Shown here: positions 1-6,735 of the stretch, piece after piece | How the letters are laid out: each line of letters opens with the position of its first letter | How positions within the stretch are numbered: the stretch's first letter is position 1 | Assembly: GCA_947632495.1 (NCBI GenBank) | Contig: CANRPL010000045.1 | Coordinates: forward strand, 1 to 11,529 | Direction: 5' to 3' | DNA: 11,529 nucleotides | From: an uncultured Bacilli bacterium | GTDB taxonomy: Bacteria > Bacillota_I > Bacilli_A > RF39 > UBA660 | Program-made: the position numbers and the translations under genes | Notes under the pieces: model-generated | The model's database searches: none | Told to the model about the DNA's origin: nothing | Seen by the model: only the letters and a program-made list of their open reading frames with translations

Positions 1-729
1 CCTACTGGTTTAGATAATCCCAACAATTATTCTACTGCTAGAGATATATCAATTATTTTAAAAGAAGCTTTAAAAAATGAAAATTTTAAAACTATTTTTA
101 TGGCTGATACTTATGAATCATCTAATGGTAAACATACTTTTGAAGCGACGCGTTTAATCGCACCTTCGTTAGCTAGTATGTTAGATGGCTCTAAATCAGG
201 TTTTACTTATGATGCTGGTTTATGTTTAGCTAGTATCGCAACACATAATGATGTCCATTATATGTTAGTAACTCTAGGCGCACCTTATAAAGATAAAACG
301 ACGCATCTATTAGACGCTAAAACTATTTATGACTATTATTTTACTAATTATGAAAAAAGACTTATTATTGAAAAAGATAGTCCTATTGTTACTTTGACTT
401 TATCTAATCAAACAACGCTTGATTATAATACTAAAATTACTGATGATTTTTATAAACTAATTCCCGTTCAATGTTCTTTGGATAAATCTTTTGAAGGAAA
501 GACGGAGCTTACTAAAGAGGATATAGTTGGTACTAAATTAGGTGTTTATAGTATAAAATGTAATGATGACGTATTATATCAGGAAGATATTTATGTAACT
601 TCTAATATGATTATTCCAGAAGAGTTTAATTATTTAGTTGTTATTATACCAGGTATTATTTTTCTTTTAATTATCATTATTATCTTTATTAGACATAAAA
701 AACGTCATAAGAAAAAGCATCGTAAATGA
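1..729 (+). CDS. D-alanyl-D-alanine carboxypeptidase (peptidase S11), C-terminal part, membrane-anchored
   Basis: The frame is open from base 1, so the 5' end lies outside the window and 242 residues are visible. The visible part opens with PTGLDN and then NYSTARDIS, which is the stretch after the SxN motif in penicillin-binding carboxypeptidases of family S11 (DacA/DacF type). The third active-site motif appears as KSG (bases 193-201) instead of the usual KTG, followed by the typical DAGLCLAS strand. A beta-rich C-terminal domain follows, then one hydrophobic segment (about residues 211-231) and a tail rich in Lys, Arg and His, so the enzyme is held in the membrane with its catalytic domain outside. 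The family trims the terminal D-Ala from peptidoglycan stem peptides and limits cross-linking. A vegetative DacA role and a sporulation DacF role cannot be told apart here. The catalytic SxxK serine and the signal peptide are upstream of the window. Confidence 0.88.
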   Translation, partial: PTGLDNPNNYSTARDISIILKEALKNENFKTIFMADTYESSNGKHTFEATRLIAPSLASMLDGSKSGFTYDAGLCLASIATHNDVHYMLVTLGAPYKDKTTHLLDAKTIYDYYFTNYEKRLIIEKDSPIVTLTLSNQTTLDYNTKITDDFYKLIPVQCSLDKSFEGKTELTKEDIVGTKLGVYSIKCNDDVLYQEDIYVTSNMIIPEEFNYLVVIIPGIIFLLIIIIIFIRHKKRHKKKHRK

Positions 730-739
730 TGCTTTTTTT
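712..739 (+). terminator. Rho-independent terminator of the carboxypeptidase gene
   Basis: AAAAAGCATC (712-721) pairs perfectly with GATGCTTTTT (728-737) across a 6-base loop and runs into a T tract. The TGA stop codon (727-729) sits at the loop/stem border, so the hairpin starts inside the coding region. Confidence 0.85.
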
Positions 740-897
740 GCGTCAAAAAAAGATAAAAAGAATTTTATTTAGATTAATATATTTTTGGAAAAAATTACTT
801 GTTTTTTTTTAGTGATAAGATTGTTTTAGAGTAGGAGTCCGGCGATATTTTGCTAGTATATTACCGAAATTTTACTTATATTGAGAGGAGTTTGAAA
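730..897 (+). promoter_or_regulatory. Intergenic leader region of the fibro-slime gene
   Basis: This 168-base AT-rich gap is the longest plus-strand gap before a coding gene in the window. It holds a nine-T run (802-810), a possible -35 TTGTTT (821-826), and weak -10 candidates GATATT (844-849) and TATATT (857-862). An imperfect hairpin (840-848 against 858-866, one mismatch, one G-T pair) overlaps both -10 candidates. A ribosome site GAGAGGAG (883-890) precedes the ATG at 898. I cannot choose one promoter with confidence. Confidence 0.35.
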
Positions 898-2964
898 ATG
901 AAAAAAATACTAAATAAACTTATCAACGTATGCATGTCATTCATATTAAGTATGGCAATGGTTGGTAGTATGTTTTTTGATATGCATACTGTATCAGCAA
1001 GTGACACATCAGCAAAATACACATTACAGGTATATTTAAATTTTGAAACAGTTGATAAAGATAGTGGTGGAAGCCTTAGATTTATCAATACATCATCTGA
1101 ATTAGAAAATGAATCTTATGAGCATACGCATAGTCTAGAAAATTATGGAACATTTTCTAAGTATAAAAATAATTTGCCACAAAATGAAGATTGGGGTATG
1201 TCATATTATGACGTTGGTTTAAAAGAAGATGGATCTTTACAAACTGTAACTACATTTGTTCCTTTATTTATGGATCAACAGACATCTTATAGTGCTAAAC
1301 CAAGTATTGAATATATGAGCCCACTTCAAAATCTCAATAATAGTATGGCTGGTTATACTTTATCTAAAATATATGTATATCAGCCAAAAAAAGATGATCC
1401 AAATTGGGATGCTGATAAAAAATATATTGATACTACTAAATTAGCAAGTAATGATTTTGTTGTCTATAATGTTCCACTTTCAGGTAAAGGACCATATCAT
1501 CAAACTGAAAAAATTCTTTTCACCGATGATACTAATGATACAACATTGACTATACCTGGAACGGAAGATAAATATTATAGTAATCTTGCCACTTATACAA
1601 CTGAAGAAAGTGGTTTAAAATATGTTAAAGAATCAACGGCTGCTGATGGTACTTATACAATATTAATTCAAAAGGGAACTGTAATCCGTTTAGTATATGA
1701 TATTGTAGTTGGGGACTTAAAAGTAAATGCTAATTTCTTTGATTACGATATTTCTGAAGGTACCAATTATGAAACAGGTACAATCGGTTTCCCAGGCCGT
1801 GGTATTAATATTCATAGTAATTATGTAGGCCGTGGTGGAAGTGTTAAATACGCCTTTGGTAATGCCAACACGGGAACAGGACTAGGAAAAACACAGTTCT
1901 TATCTGCTTGTAATAATGGGTATGGTTATTTAACATTTAATTCATATAATAATTGTAACCGATATGGACTTACTTATGATTTGGTTGAAGGACTTAAATA
2001 TGGTACCGATGGTTTACCAGTACCAGTATGGAATAGTAAAGTTAGTGCGCCAGATTTGTTTAGTTCAAAAAATATTCCAGGTAAAACAGCTTATGTTAAA
2101 ACAGGAAAGAAGAACAGTACTTATTATAATTTAGTTTTTAAACGAAATGGTGGAACTGTTATACTATCTAGTGTTCAACAAAATAAAGTTGATAGTAAGG
2201 GAAAAGTTGCAACAACTACATCTATTACTAATCTAGATAAATTCCGTAATACTTATGTTGATAAAGAGGGTAATCCTATAGGAAAAACAATATATGGTAA
2301 CTCTTTCTGGCCAATGGATACCGCACCATCTGCTGGTACTAAAGGTCACGATCCGCTATTTGGTGATACTGATAAACCAATAAATATAACTAGCGATGTT
2401 GAAACAGAAAAAAATAATTCTTTAAGCGAATTTAATTTTCCACCTTCAGATGATTCGTTGAATCATAATTCATATTTTGGTATGTCATATAGTATTGATT
2501 TCAGATTAATGCCAGGTTATATCGCACCACTTAACTATTGGTTCTATGGTGATGATGATATGTGGGTATTCTTACAAAAATTAGATACTAAAGGTAATCC
2601 TGTAGGGGAAGCGTCTTTAATAGCCGATATTGGTGGTGTTCACTCATCAACAGGTATTTATGTAAATCTATGGGATTGGATGAAACCAGTGACTTATTAT
2701 GATGCTAATGGTAAAGAGAATAAACCAGAAGATTACCGTATTACTGTTTTCTATACGGAACGTGGTGCATCTGGTTCTTCATCTTATATGAGCTTTAAAC
2801 TTCCTACTGGTTTTGATAGCATTCAAAATAATTCAACTAATACACCTGTCGTTAGTGTACCAAACACTGGTGATACAATTGGCTATCAATTTGCTTTATT
2901 GATTATATCATTATCAATAATTACTGCAATATGTTTATATCATAAACATAAATTAAATGCTTAA
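898..2964 (+). CDS. Secreted fibro-slime domain protein with VPNTG sortase signal
   Basis: A 688-residue surface protein. I chose ATG 898 because a ribosome site lies 7 bases ahead and the product then begins with a classic signal peptide: MKK, a hydrophobic core, and likely cleavage after VSA near residue 34. An upstream TTG at 850 has no such support. The C-terminal third carries the fibro-slime signature (TIGR02148, a PA14-like beta fold): YWFYGDDDMWVFL around 546-559, DIGGVH at 577-582, then a strand with FYTERG and the SYMSFKLP end. The last 35 residues form a cell-wall sorting signal: VPNTG (654-658), a hydrophobic helix, and a tail with KHKHK. A sortase would therefore link the protein to peptidoglycan. 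The N-terminal two thirds are unassigned; Cys338 and Cys353 could form a disulphide. It is probably an adhesin or a carbohydrate-binding protein, by analogy with Fibrobacter and Dictyostelium relatives. The ligand is unknown, and no sortase gene lies in the window. Confidence 0.82.
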   Translation: MKKILNKLINVCMSFILSMAMVGSMFFDMHTVSASDTSAKYTLQVYLNFETVDKDSGGSLRFINTSSELENESYEHTHSLENYGTFSKYKNNLPQNEDWGMSYYDVGLKEDGSLQTVTTFVPLFMDQQTSYSAKPSIEYMSPLQNLNNSMAGYTLSKIYVYQPKKDDPNWDADKKYIDTTKLASNDFVVYNVPLSGKGPYHQTEKILFTDDTNDTTLTIPGTEDKYYSNLATYTTEESGLKYVKESTAADGTYTILIQKGTVIRLVYDIVVGDLKVNANFFDYDISEGTNYETGTIGFPGRGINIHSNYVGRGGSVKYAFGNANTGTGLGKTQFLSACNNGYGYLTFNSYNNCNRYGLTYDLVEGLKYGTDGLPVPVWNSKVSAPDLFSSKNIPGKTAYVKTGKKNSTYYNLVFKRNGGTVILSSVQQNKVDSKGKVATTTSITNLDKFRNTYVDKEGNPIGKTIYGNSFWPMDTAPSAGTKGHDPLFGDTDKPINITSDVETEKNNSLSEFNFPPSDDSLNHNSYFGMSYSIDFRLMPGYIAPLNYWFYGDDDMWVFLQKLDTKGNPVGEASLIADIGGVHSSTGIYVNLWDWMKPVTYYDANGKENKPEDYRITVFYTERGASGSSSYMSFKLPTGFDSIQNNSTNTPVVSVPNTGDTIGYQFALLIISLSIITAICLYHKHKLNA

Positions 2965-2979
2965 CAAATGCTAAAAAAG

Positions 2980-3001
2980 AAGCACACTTTCAAGTGTGCT
3001 T
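2980..3001. terminator. Bidirectional terminator between convergent units
   Basis: AAGCACACTT (2980-2989) and AAGTGTGCTT (2992-3001) are fully complementary, flanked by A-rich sequence on the left and a T run on the right. It can end the fibro-slime transcript on the plus strand and the yidD-lipoprotein transcript on the minus strand, whose stop codon is at 3004-3006. Confidence 0.85.
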
Positions 3002-3003
3002 TT

Positions 3004-3867
3004 TTATTCATATAATTGTTGTTTTAATAGTTCAAGATTGTTATACATAATTGTGACATAGTTTCGATTGTTTTTACGATCATCTTCAGTTAAAGTATAT
3101 AGGGTATGTAGTTCAACAACATTGACATTATAATTCTTTTTTAAATTTTCAACATATTTATTAGCTTTAGTTCCTTTTGGAATATAGATTGTCGTTATTT
3201 CTTTACTCTTAACTAAATCTTCAGCATCTTGAATTGTCTTTTGGGTAAGTTCATCATTGTCTTCTAGTGAAATAACTTCTAAATCATATTTCTTAAGATA
3301 AGATAATAGGCTACTACCAACAATAATTCTTTTTTTAGAAGCTCTTTTAACCATATCACGATAATCCGCATCAAGTTGGATTAACTCAATTTTTAATTCA
3401 TCATAATTTTTATTAATTTCGTCTAATAGATAAGTAGTATCAGTATATTCTTGAAAACCTTTTTTAATGTTATTAGCGACCGTTAATAAATTCATTGGAT
3501 CAAGCCATAATTCTTCAACATAATTACTTTTAGGTAAGTTATTTGTCGCATCAATAATTTTTAACTTTTTATTATAATTAAACATCTTGTACATATAGTC
3601 GCTTTCATTAGTATCTTTACCATTAAAGATAAATAAATCTGTCGCACTATAATCTTTTAATAATTTATCACTAACTATTTCATCAGCATTCATACCATTA
3701 GGATAAATACTTGAGATAGTACTGTGATTATCGTATAGACGATTAGTTACATATTCAATTGGATAGACGGTCGTTTGGATTTCGATATTATCCATCGAGT
3801 TACTGCCAAAACAACCAGTTAATAAGATACATATGATAGTAATTAATAATACTTTTATTTTTTTCAT
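3004..3867 (-). CDS. ZnuA-like (cluster A-I) substrate-binding lipoprotein without the usual metal-ligand histidines
   Basis: A 287-residue lipoprotein: MKKIK, hydrophobic core and lipobox LLTGC with the lipid-carrying Cys at 19. Landmarks of ABC-transporter zinc/manganese-binding proteins follow in order: a TTVYPIEY strand (32-39), PNGMNADEI (56-64), ELWLDPMN (119-126), a long backbone helix, VGSSLLSYLKKY (183-194), IYIPKGTKAN (227-236) and a C-terminal DYxxxMxxNLxxL-like end (NYVTIMYNNLELL). Family members normally carry His in the PHxYEPT, HxWLDP and SHxAFGYL stretches. Here these read N-A-D, E-E-L-W and G-S-S-L. Only His48 and His254 remain, neither in a canonical position. The fold call is firm but zinc or manganese binding is doubtful. 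No permease or ATPase gene is adjacent. It lies 13 bases after yidD with its own strong ribosome site (AAAGGAGT), so the two are probably co-transcribed. Confidence 0.75.
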   Translation of the reverse strand: MKKIKVLLITIICILLTGCFGSNSMDNIEIQTTVYPIEYVTNRLYDNHSTISSIYPNGMNADEIVSDKLLKDYSATDLFIFNGKDTNESDYMYKMFNYNKKLKIIDATNNLPKSNYVEELWLDPMNLLTVANNIKKGFQEYTDTTYLLDEINKNYDELKIELIQLDADYRDMVKRASKKRIIVGSSLLSYLKKYDLEVISLEDNDELTQKTIQDAEDLVKSKEITTIYIPKGTKANKYVENLKKNYNVNVVELHTLYTLTEDDRKNNRNYVTIMYNNLELLKQQLYE

Positions 3868-3880
3868 AAGACTCCTTTAC

Positions 3881-4093
3881 TTATTTTTTAATAACGGGAT
3901 CATAGCCATATGTTCCAAAAGGATTGCATCTTAAAATACGTCTAATAGCTAAATAAGATCCTTTTAGTGCTCCATAGTAGTCAATAGCGTCAATGGCGTA
4001 GTTAGAACAACTAGGAATATGGCGACAATAATTGTGCCATGGCCCCGGAATAATTTGGTATAATTTAATCAATTTAATTAGTATGTATTTCAT
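3881..4093 (-). CDS. yidD: YidD membrane protein insertion efficiency factor
   Basis: Seventy residues, the usual size. It shows the full family pattern: an N-terminal amphipathic helix (residues 1-14), then C23 R, PSCSNYAIDAI with C29, YYGALKG, AIRRILRC with C56, NPFG and the closing GYDPV. YidD is a small cytoplasmic-face membrane protein that assists YidC in inserting inner-membrane proteins. In many bacteria it sits beside rnpA-yidC, but here it heads a two-gene unit with the ZnuA-like lipoprotein and is divergent from rnc. The ribosome site before ATG 4093 is weak (GGTG), and the predicted transcript starts only about nine bases ahead of the ATG. Confidence 0.93.
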   Translation of the reverse strand: MKYILIKLIKLYQIIPGPWHNYCRHIPSCSNYAIDAIDYYGALKGSYLAIRRILRCNPFGTYGYDPVIKK

Positions 4094-4108
4094 AAAAACA
4101 CCAATATA

Positions 4109-4137
4109 ATTATACTAAATGTTTGTAAAAAAATAAA
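4109..4137 (-). promoter_or_regulatory. Probable promoter of the yidD-lipoprotein unit
   Basis: Read on the minus strand, a perfect -10 TATAAT (4114-4109) is preceded at 17 bases by TTTATT (4137-4132), a poor -35. The expected start near 4102 leaves a leader of about nine bases. Confidence 0.5.
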
Positions 4138-4149
4138 GGTTATTATTGG

Positions 4150-4178
4150 TTGTACTCCATAATTTTGTATGATATAAT
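4150..4178 (+). promoter_or_regulatory. Extended -10 promoter of rnc
   Basis: TTGTAC (4150-4155), 17 bases, then TATAAT (4173-4178), with TG at 4170-4171 giving an extended -10. The ribosome site AAAGGAG (4188-4194) begins about three bases after the expected start of transcription. Confidence 0.75.
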
Positions 4179-4198
4179 TAGTAGCGGAAAGGAGAAAT

Positions 4199-4873
4199 AT
4201 GAAAATATTAGATAAATTAAATATTGCTTATCATGATTTAACGCTTTATGAACAGGCTTTTACACATACATCATACGCCAATGAAACTAATACGATCAGT
4301 TATGAACGTCTAGAGTATTTAGGTGATGCTGTATTAGAACTTATTATAAGTGAATATTTATATAAGACGACTGATGAACCTGAAGGTAAAATGACTAAAT
4401 TACGTAGTAGTTATGTCTGTGAGAATGCTTTATATGAATATTCATGTCTACTAGGTTTAAATGAAGAGATAAAGCTTGGTAAAGGCGAACAAGAACGTGA
4501 TGGAATGCACAATAAGACGATTGTTGCTGATGTCTTTGAATCATTTATTGGCGCTATTTTTTTAGATTGCGGTTTTGAAGTTGTCAAAACCTTTATTTAT
4601 AAAAATATTATTCCATTGATTCAGGAACATCGAATTGATTTTATTGAAGACTATAAATCAGTTTTACAAGAGTTAGTTCAAACGGATCGTAAGAGTCTCG
4701 ATTATGAAGTTGTTAGTGAAACTGGACCAGCTCACGCTAAAACATTTGAGATTGTAGTTAAAGTTGATAATATTGTCTATGGTAAAGGTGTTGCGCACAG
4801 TAAAAAAGAAGCCGAACAATTAGCGGCTAAATCAGCTTTAAAAAAAGCCCAAGGCAATATGGCTAATGGTTGA
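4199..4873 (+). CDS. rnc: Ribonuclease III
   Basis: A 224-residue double-strand-specific endoribonuclease that processes rRNA precursors and other structured RNAs in the cytoplasm. The signature ERLEYLGDAVL spans residues 36-46. The acidic metal-binding set matching E. coli E38, E41, D45, D114 and E117 is complete as E36, E39, D43, D111 and E114. A double-stranded RNA-binding domain fills about residues 151-217, ending with GKGVAHSKKEAEQLAAKSAL. The start is fixed by AAAGGAG four bases upstream. The usual Bacillota neighbours of rnc (acpP before it, smc and ftsY after it) are absent. Instead it stands alone between divergent yidD and yebC, each with its own promoter. Confidence 0.97.
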   Translation: MKILDKLNIAYHDLTLYEQAFTHTSYANETNTISYERLEYLGDAVLELIISEYLYKTTDEPEGKMTKLRSSYVCENALYEYSCLLGLNEEIKLGKGEQERDGMHNKTIVADVFESFIGAIFLDCGFEVVKTFIYKNIIPLIQEHRIDFIEDYKSVLQELVQTDRKSLDYEVVSETGPAHAKTFEIVVKVDNIVYGKGVAHSKKEAEQLAAKSALKKAQGNMANG

Positions 4874-4898
4874 GAAACAATCGATAATATGTTAAAAT
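4870..4898 (+). promoter_or_regulatory. Promoter of yebC overlapping the rnc stop codon
   Basis: TTGAGA (4870-4875), a 17-base spacer and TAAAAT (4893-4898), with TG at 4890-4891 (extended -10). The -35 covers the rnc TGA stop. The ribosome site AAAGAGGTG (4908-4916) follows the expected start by about three bases. Confidence 0.75.
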
Positions 4899-4920
4899 AG
4901 ATGATAGAAAGAGGTGCTTT

Positions 4921-5634
4921 ATGGGAAGATACCCTAATATAGCTGCTAGTAAGCAAAAAAATGGAGCAGCCAAAGGAAAACTATATTCAATGTATGCTAA
5001 AGAGATATATCAAGCAGCCAAAATGGGCGGAACAAGTCTTGATGCTAATGCTTCTTTAAAGAGACTTGTTGATAAGGCAAAAAAGGAACAAGTTCCTAGT
5101 GACATTATTAATCGTGCTATTGATAAGGTTAATAGTGGAGCTGATGAATCATATGAAAATACTAAATATGAAGTATTTGGTCCTGCAGGATCAACCGTTA
5201 TCATTGATTGCTTAACAGATAATTTAAATCGTACAGTTAGTGATATTCGTGCCGTTATTAATAAGACACATACTAAATTAGGAGCTATTAACAGTGTAAG
5301 TTATATGTATGATAATGTCTGTGTTGTTGGTTTCAAGGGCCTATCAGAAGAAGATACTTTAGAAGCTTTAATTGATGCGGGTGTCGATGTTGAAGATATT
5401 GAATCAGATGGTGATAGTATTTTAGTTTATGGTAATCCTACAGCCTTATATGATATCAAAAAGGCTATTGAAATGAAATTGCCTAATGTTGAATTCGATG
5501 TTGATGAAATAACATGGATAGCCAAAGATAAAATTGATTTAACTGGTGAATATTTAGAGTCATTTAATAAATTATTAACATTATTAGATGAAGTAGAAGA
5601 TGTTCAACAGGTATATCATAACGTCAATTTATAA
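4921..5634 (+). CDS. YebC/TACO1 family protein, YeeN/YebC2 subtype
   Basis: A 237-residue protein of the YebC/PmpR/TACO1 family. The N-terminal helical domain begins MGRYPNIAASKQKNGAAKG instead of the AGHSKWANIKHRK start of classical YebC. This and GKLYSMYAKEIYQAAKMGG place it near E. coli YeeN and B. subtilis YeeI (YebC2). Next come KAKKEQVPSDIINRAIDK (53-70), the YEVFGPAGSTVIIDCLTDN strand and NRTVSDIRAVINKTHTKLG, then the two alpha/beta domains. The family was long annotated as transcriptional regulators. More recent work on TACO1 and bacterial YebC/YebC2 supports a translation role, relieving ribosome stalling at proline runs. The role here is inferred from family only. It is a single-gene unit with its own promoter and a short terminator. 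Confidence 0.93.
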   Translation: MGRYPNIAASKQKNGAAKGKLYSMYAKEIYQAAKMGGTSLDANASLKRLVDKAKKEQVPSDIINRAIDKVNSGADESYENTKYEVFGPAGSTVIIDCLTDNLNRTVSDIRAVINKTHTKLGAINSVSYMYDNVCVVGFKGLSEEDTLEALIDAGVDVEDIESDGDSILVYGNPTALYDIKKAIEMKLPNVEFDVDEITWIAKDKIDLTGEYLESFNKLLTLLDEVEDVQQVYHNVNL

Positions 5635-5653
5635 GAACGATTAAGTTCTTTTT
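5633..5653 (+). terminator. Short terminator after yebC
   Basis: AAGAAC (5633-5638) pairs with GTTCTT (5645-5650) over a six-base loop, followed by T-rich sequence. The stem begins inside the TAA stop codon (5632-5634). A six-pair stem is weak, so some read-through is likely. Confidence 0.55.
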
Positions 5654-5668
5654 CTTTTGCCTAAAATA

Positions 5669-5677
5669 TGATATACT
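5669..5677 (+). promoter_or_regulatory. Extended -10 promoter of the zinc-ribbon membrane protein unit
   Basis: TGATATACT gives TG plus the -10 TATACT (5672-5677). No good -35 stands at 17 bases, which is acceptable with an extended -10. The ribosome site AGGAGA (5690-5695) lies seven bases before ATG 5703. Confidence 0.6.
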
Positions 5678-5702
5678 AGTGTTGATAATAGGAGATAAGT
5701 AA

Positions 5703-6173
5703 ATGAAAAATGTAAAACCAACTATTTGGCTAGACTTCATGACATATGTTATTATTCCTTTTTATTTAATAACAAATGTTATTACACTAGTTAATATGTT
5801 TAAAGATGTCAATTATTTTGATTTAATTCTGCTACTCTTAATTATGATTTATAGTCTAGTTACGTTCCTCTTTTTATCGAAAAGGAAGAATATATCTTTT
5901 TATTTGTTACTAGGCTACATTGTTCTATTGGGAGCTATTTTTAATTATATTTTTTATACCAAAGTTACTAATGGGATATATTTAGCTATTAGTATTATGG
6001 GAACTATTCTTTGTTGGATTTTACCCAATTATATATATTTATTTAAACGTCAGGACTTTTTTAAAGAACATAGTAATCGTCATATTAAAAAATGTCCTGG
6101 GTGTAATCGAATTATTCCAATTGCAATGACTTGTTGTGGACGATGTGGCTATAAGGAGGGGAATAATGGCTAG
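5703..6173 (+). CDS. Four-helix membrane protein with C-terminal zinc ribbon (unknown function)
   Basis: A 156-residue protein I do not recognise. Hydrophobic stretches at about residues 12-33, 38-58, 64-84 and 91-115 give four membrane helices, separated by short polar loops with RK. The last 45 residues leave the membrane with a basic segment and end in a metal-binding knuckle: CPGC (131-134), then CC (144-145) and C148, which reads as CxxC-x10-CxxC. This is the short zinc ribbon often attached to small membrane proteins in Bacillota, and it would face the cytoplasm if the even helix number and positive-inside loops hold. The stop codon lies 8 bases inside the next gene, so the two are translationally coupled and probably work together. 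Confidence 0.7.
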   Translation: MKNVKPTIWLDFMTYVIIPFYLITNVITLVNMFKDVNYFDLILLLLIMIYSLVTFLFLSKRKNISFYLLLGYIVLLGAIFNYIFYTKVTNGIYLAISIMGTILCWILPNYIYLFKRQDFFKEHSNRHIKKCPGCNRIIPIAMTCCGRCGYKEGNNG

Positions 6174-6660
6174 TATTCAAAATGTTGAACTTATTGATGA
6201 TGTAAGAAAAGATGCTTTACTATTAATGAAATCAAGACCCAATATTGACTATGGTGAAGCTTTTGAATTAGCTCGTCAAAATTTAATTGGGGAAGGTAAG
6301 ATTACGGAGTTTACTTCTAAACCATTTACTGTTGATATTGAATTAGATAATGATAAGTCGGATTTGTTTACGGATGGTAGTCATTATTATGTTCAATATG
6401 CAAAAGATAATTTTGCTGATATTTTAAATCCGGATGAGTTTACCATAGACCAACTAAAAGCTTATGTTGTCGCTCATCGTATGGGTGTTGATTTAAAATT
6501 ATTGGTTGATAAAAATTATAATGCTGAACAAATTAATTATTTAGCTGTTTTACTTGCCAGTGGTAAAAGTATTGATAAATATCGTAATAACTATACTTTT
6601 GATCCTAAAGAAGAATTTGTTAAAATAGCCGATATGTCCGAAGAAGACCTAGTTGTTTAG
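6166..6660 (+). CDS. Small soluble protein with a two-copy 26-residue repeat (unknown function)
   Basis: A 164-residue acidic, soluble protein with no signal peptide or membrane segment. I chose ATG 6166 because AAGGAGGGG (6153-6161) precedes it closely; a start at 6136 has no ribosome site. The gene overlaps the zinc-ribbon gene by 8 bases. Residues 92-113 and 118-139 repeat with a 26-residue period: aromatic, x2, D/E, Q, L/I, then Gly and L/I at matching places (F92, D95, Q96, L97, G107, L110 against Y118, E121, Q122, I123, G133, I136). Similar short helical Q-rich repeats occur in proteins of gut Bacillota, often of unknown role. The N-terminal half (DYGEAFELARQNL around 28-40) is helical and unassigned. 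Confidence 0.7.
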   Translation: MASIQNVELIDDVRKDALLLMKSRPNIDYGEAFELARQNLIGEGKITEFTSKPFTVDIELDNDKSDLFTDGSHYYVQYAKDNFADILNPDEFTIDQLKAYVVAHRMGVDLKLLVDKNYNAEQINYLAVLLASGKSIDKYRNNYTFDPKEEFVKIADMSEEDLVV

Positions 6661-6668
6661 GCCTTTTT
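6644..6668 (+). terminator. Terminator overlapping the end of the repeat-protein gene
   Basis: AAGACCTAG (6644-6652) pairs with TTAGGCCTT (6657-6665) with one A-C mismatch and a four-base loop, then a T tract. The TAG stop (6658-6660) lies in the 3' arm. Confidence 0.6.
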
Positions 6669-6674
6669 CTTGAT

Positions 6675-6704
6675 TTGTTAAAATAAATATAGATGGTGTA
6701 TAAT
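6675..6704 (+). promoter_or_regulatory. Probable promoter of the single-pass membrane protein gene
   Basis: TTGTTA (6675-6680), an 18-base spacer and a perfect TATAAT (6699-6704). The expected leader is about 25 bases and includes GGAGGGTG (6726-6733). Confidence 0.6.
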
Positions 6705-6735
6705 AGTTAAGAATTATGATTTAATGGAGGGTGCT

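Noticed and set aside
850..897. TTG start giving a 16-residue longer fibro-slime protein
   Set aside because: No ribosome site ahead of 850, and the extension would place non-hydrophobic residues before a normal signal peptide.
876..1088. Minus-strand 70-codon open frame inside the fibro-slime gene
   Set aside because: It is antisense to the signal peptide and start of a well-supported gene and has no ribosome site or family resemblance.
5010..5204. Minus-strand open frame within yebC
   Set aside because: Shadow of a highly conserved gene; no independent start signals.
6136..6165. Upstream ATG for the repeat protein
   Set aside because: No ribosome site; AAGGAGGGG at 6153-6161 points to ATG 6166.
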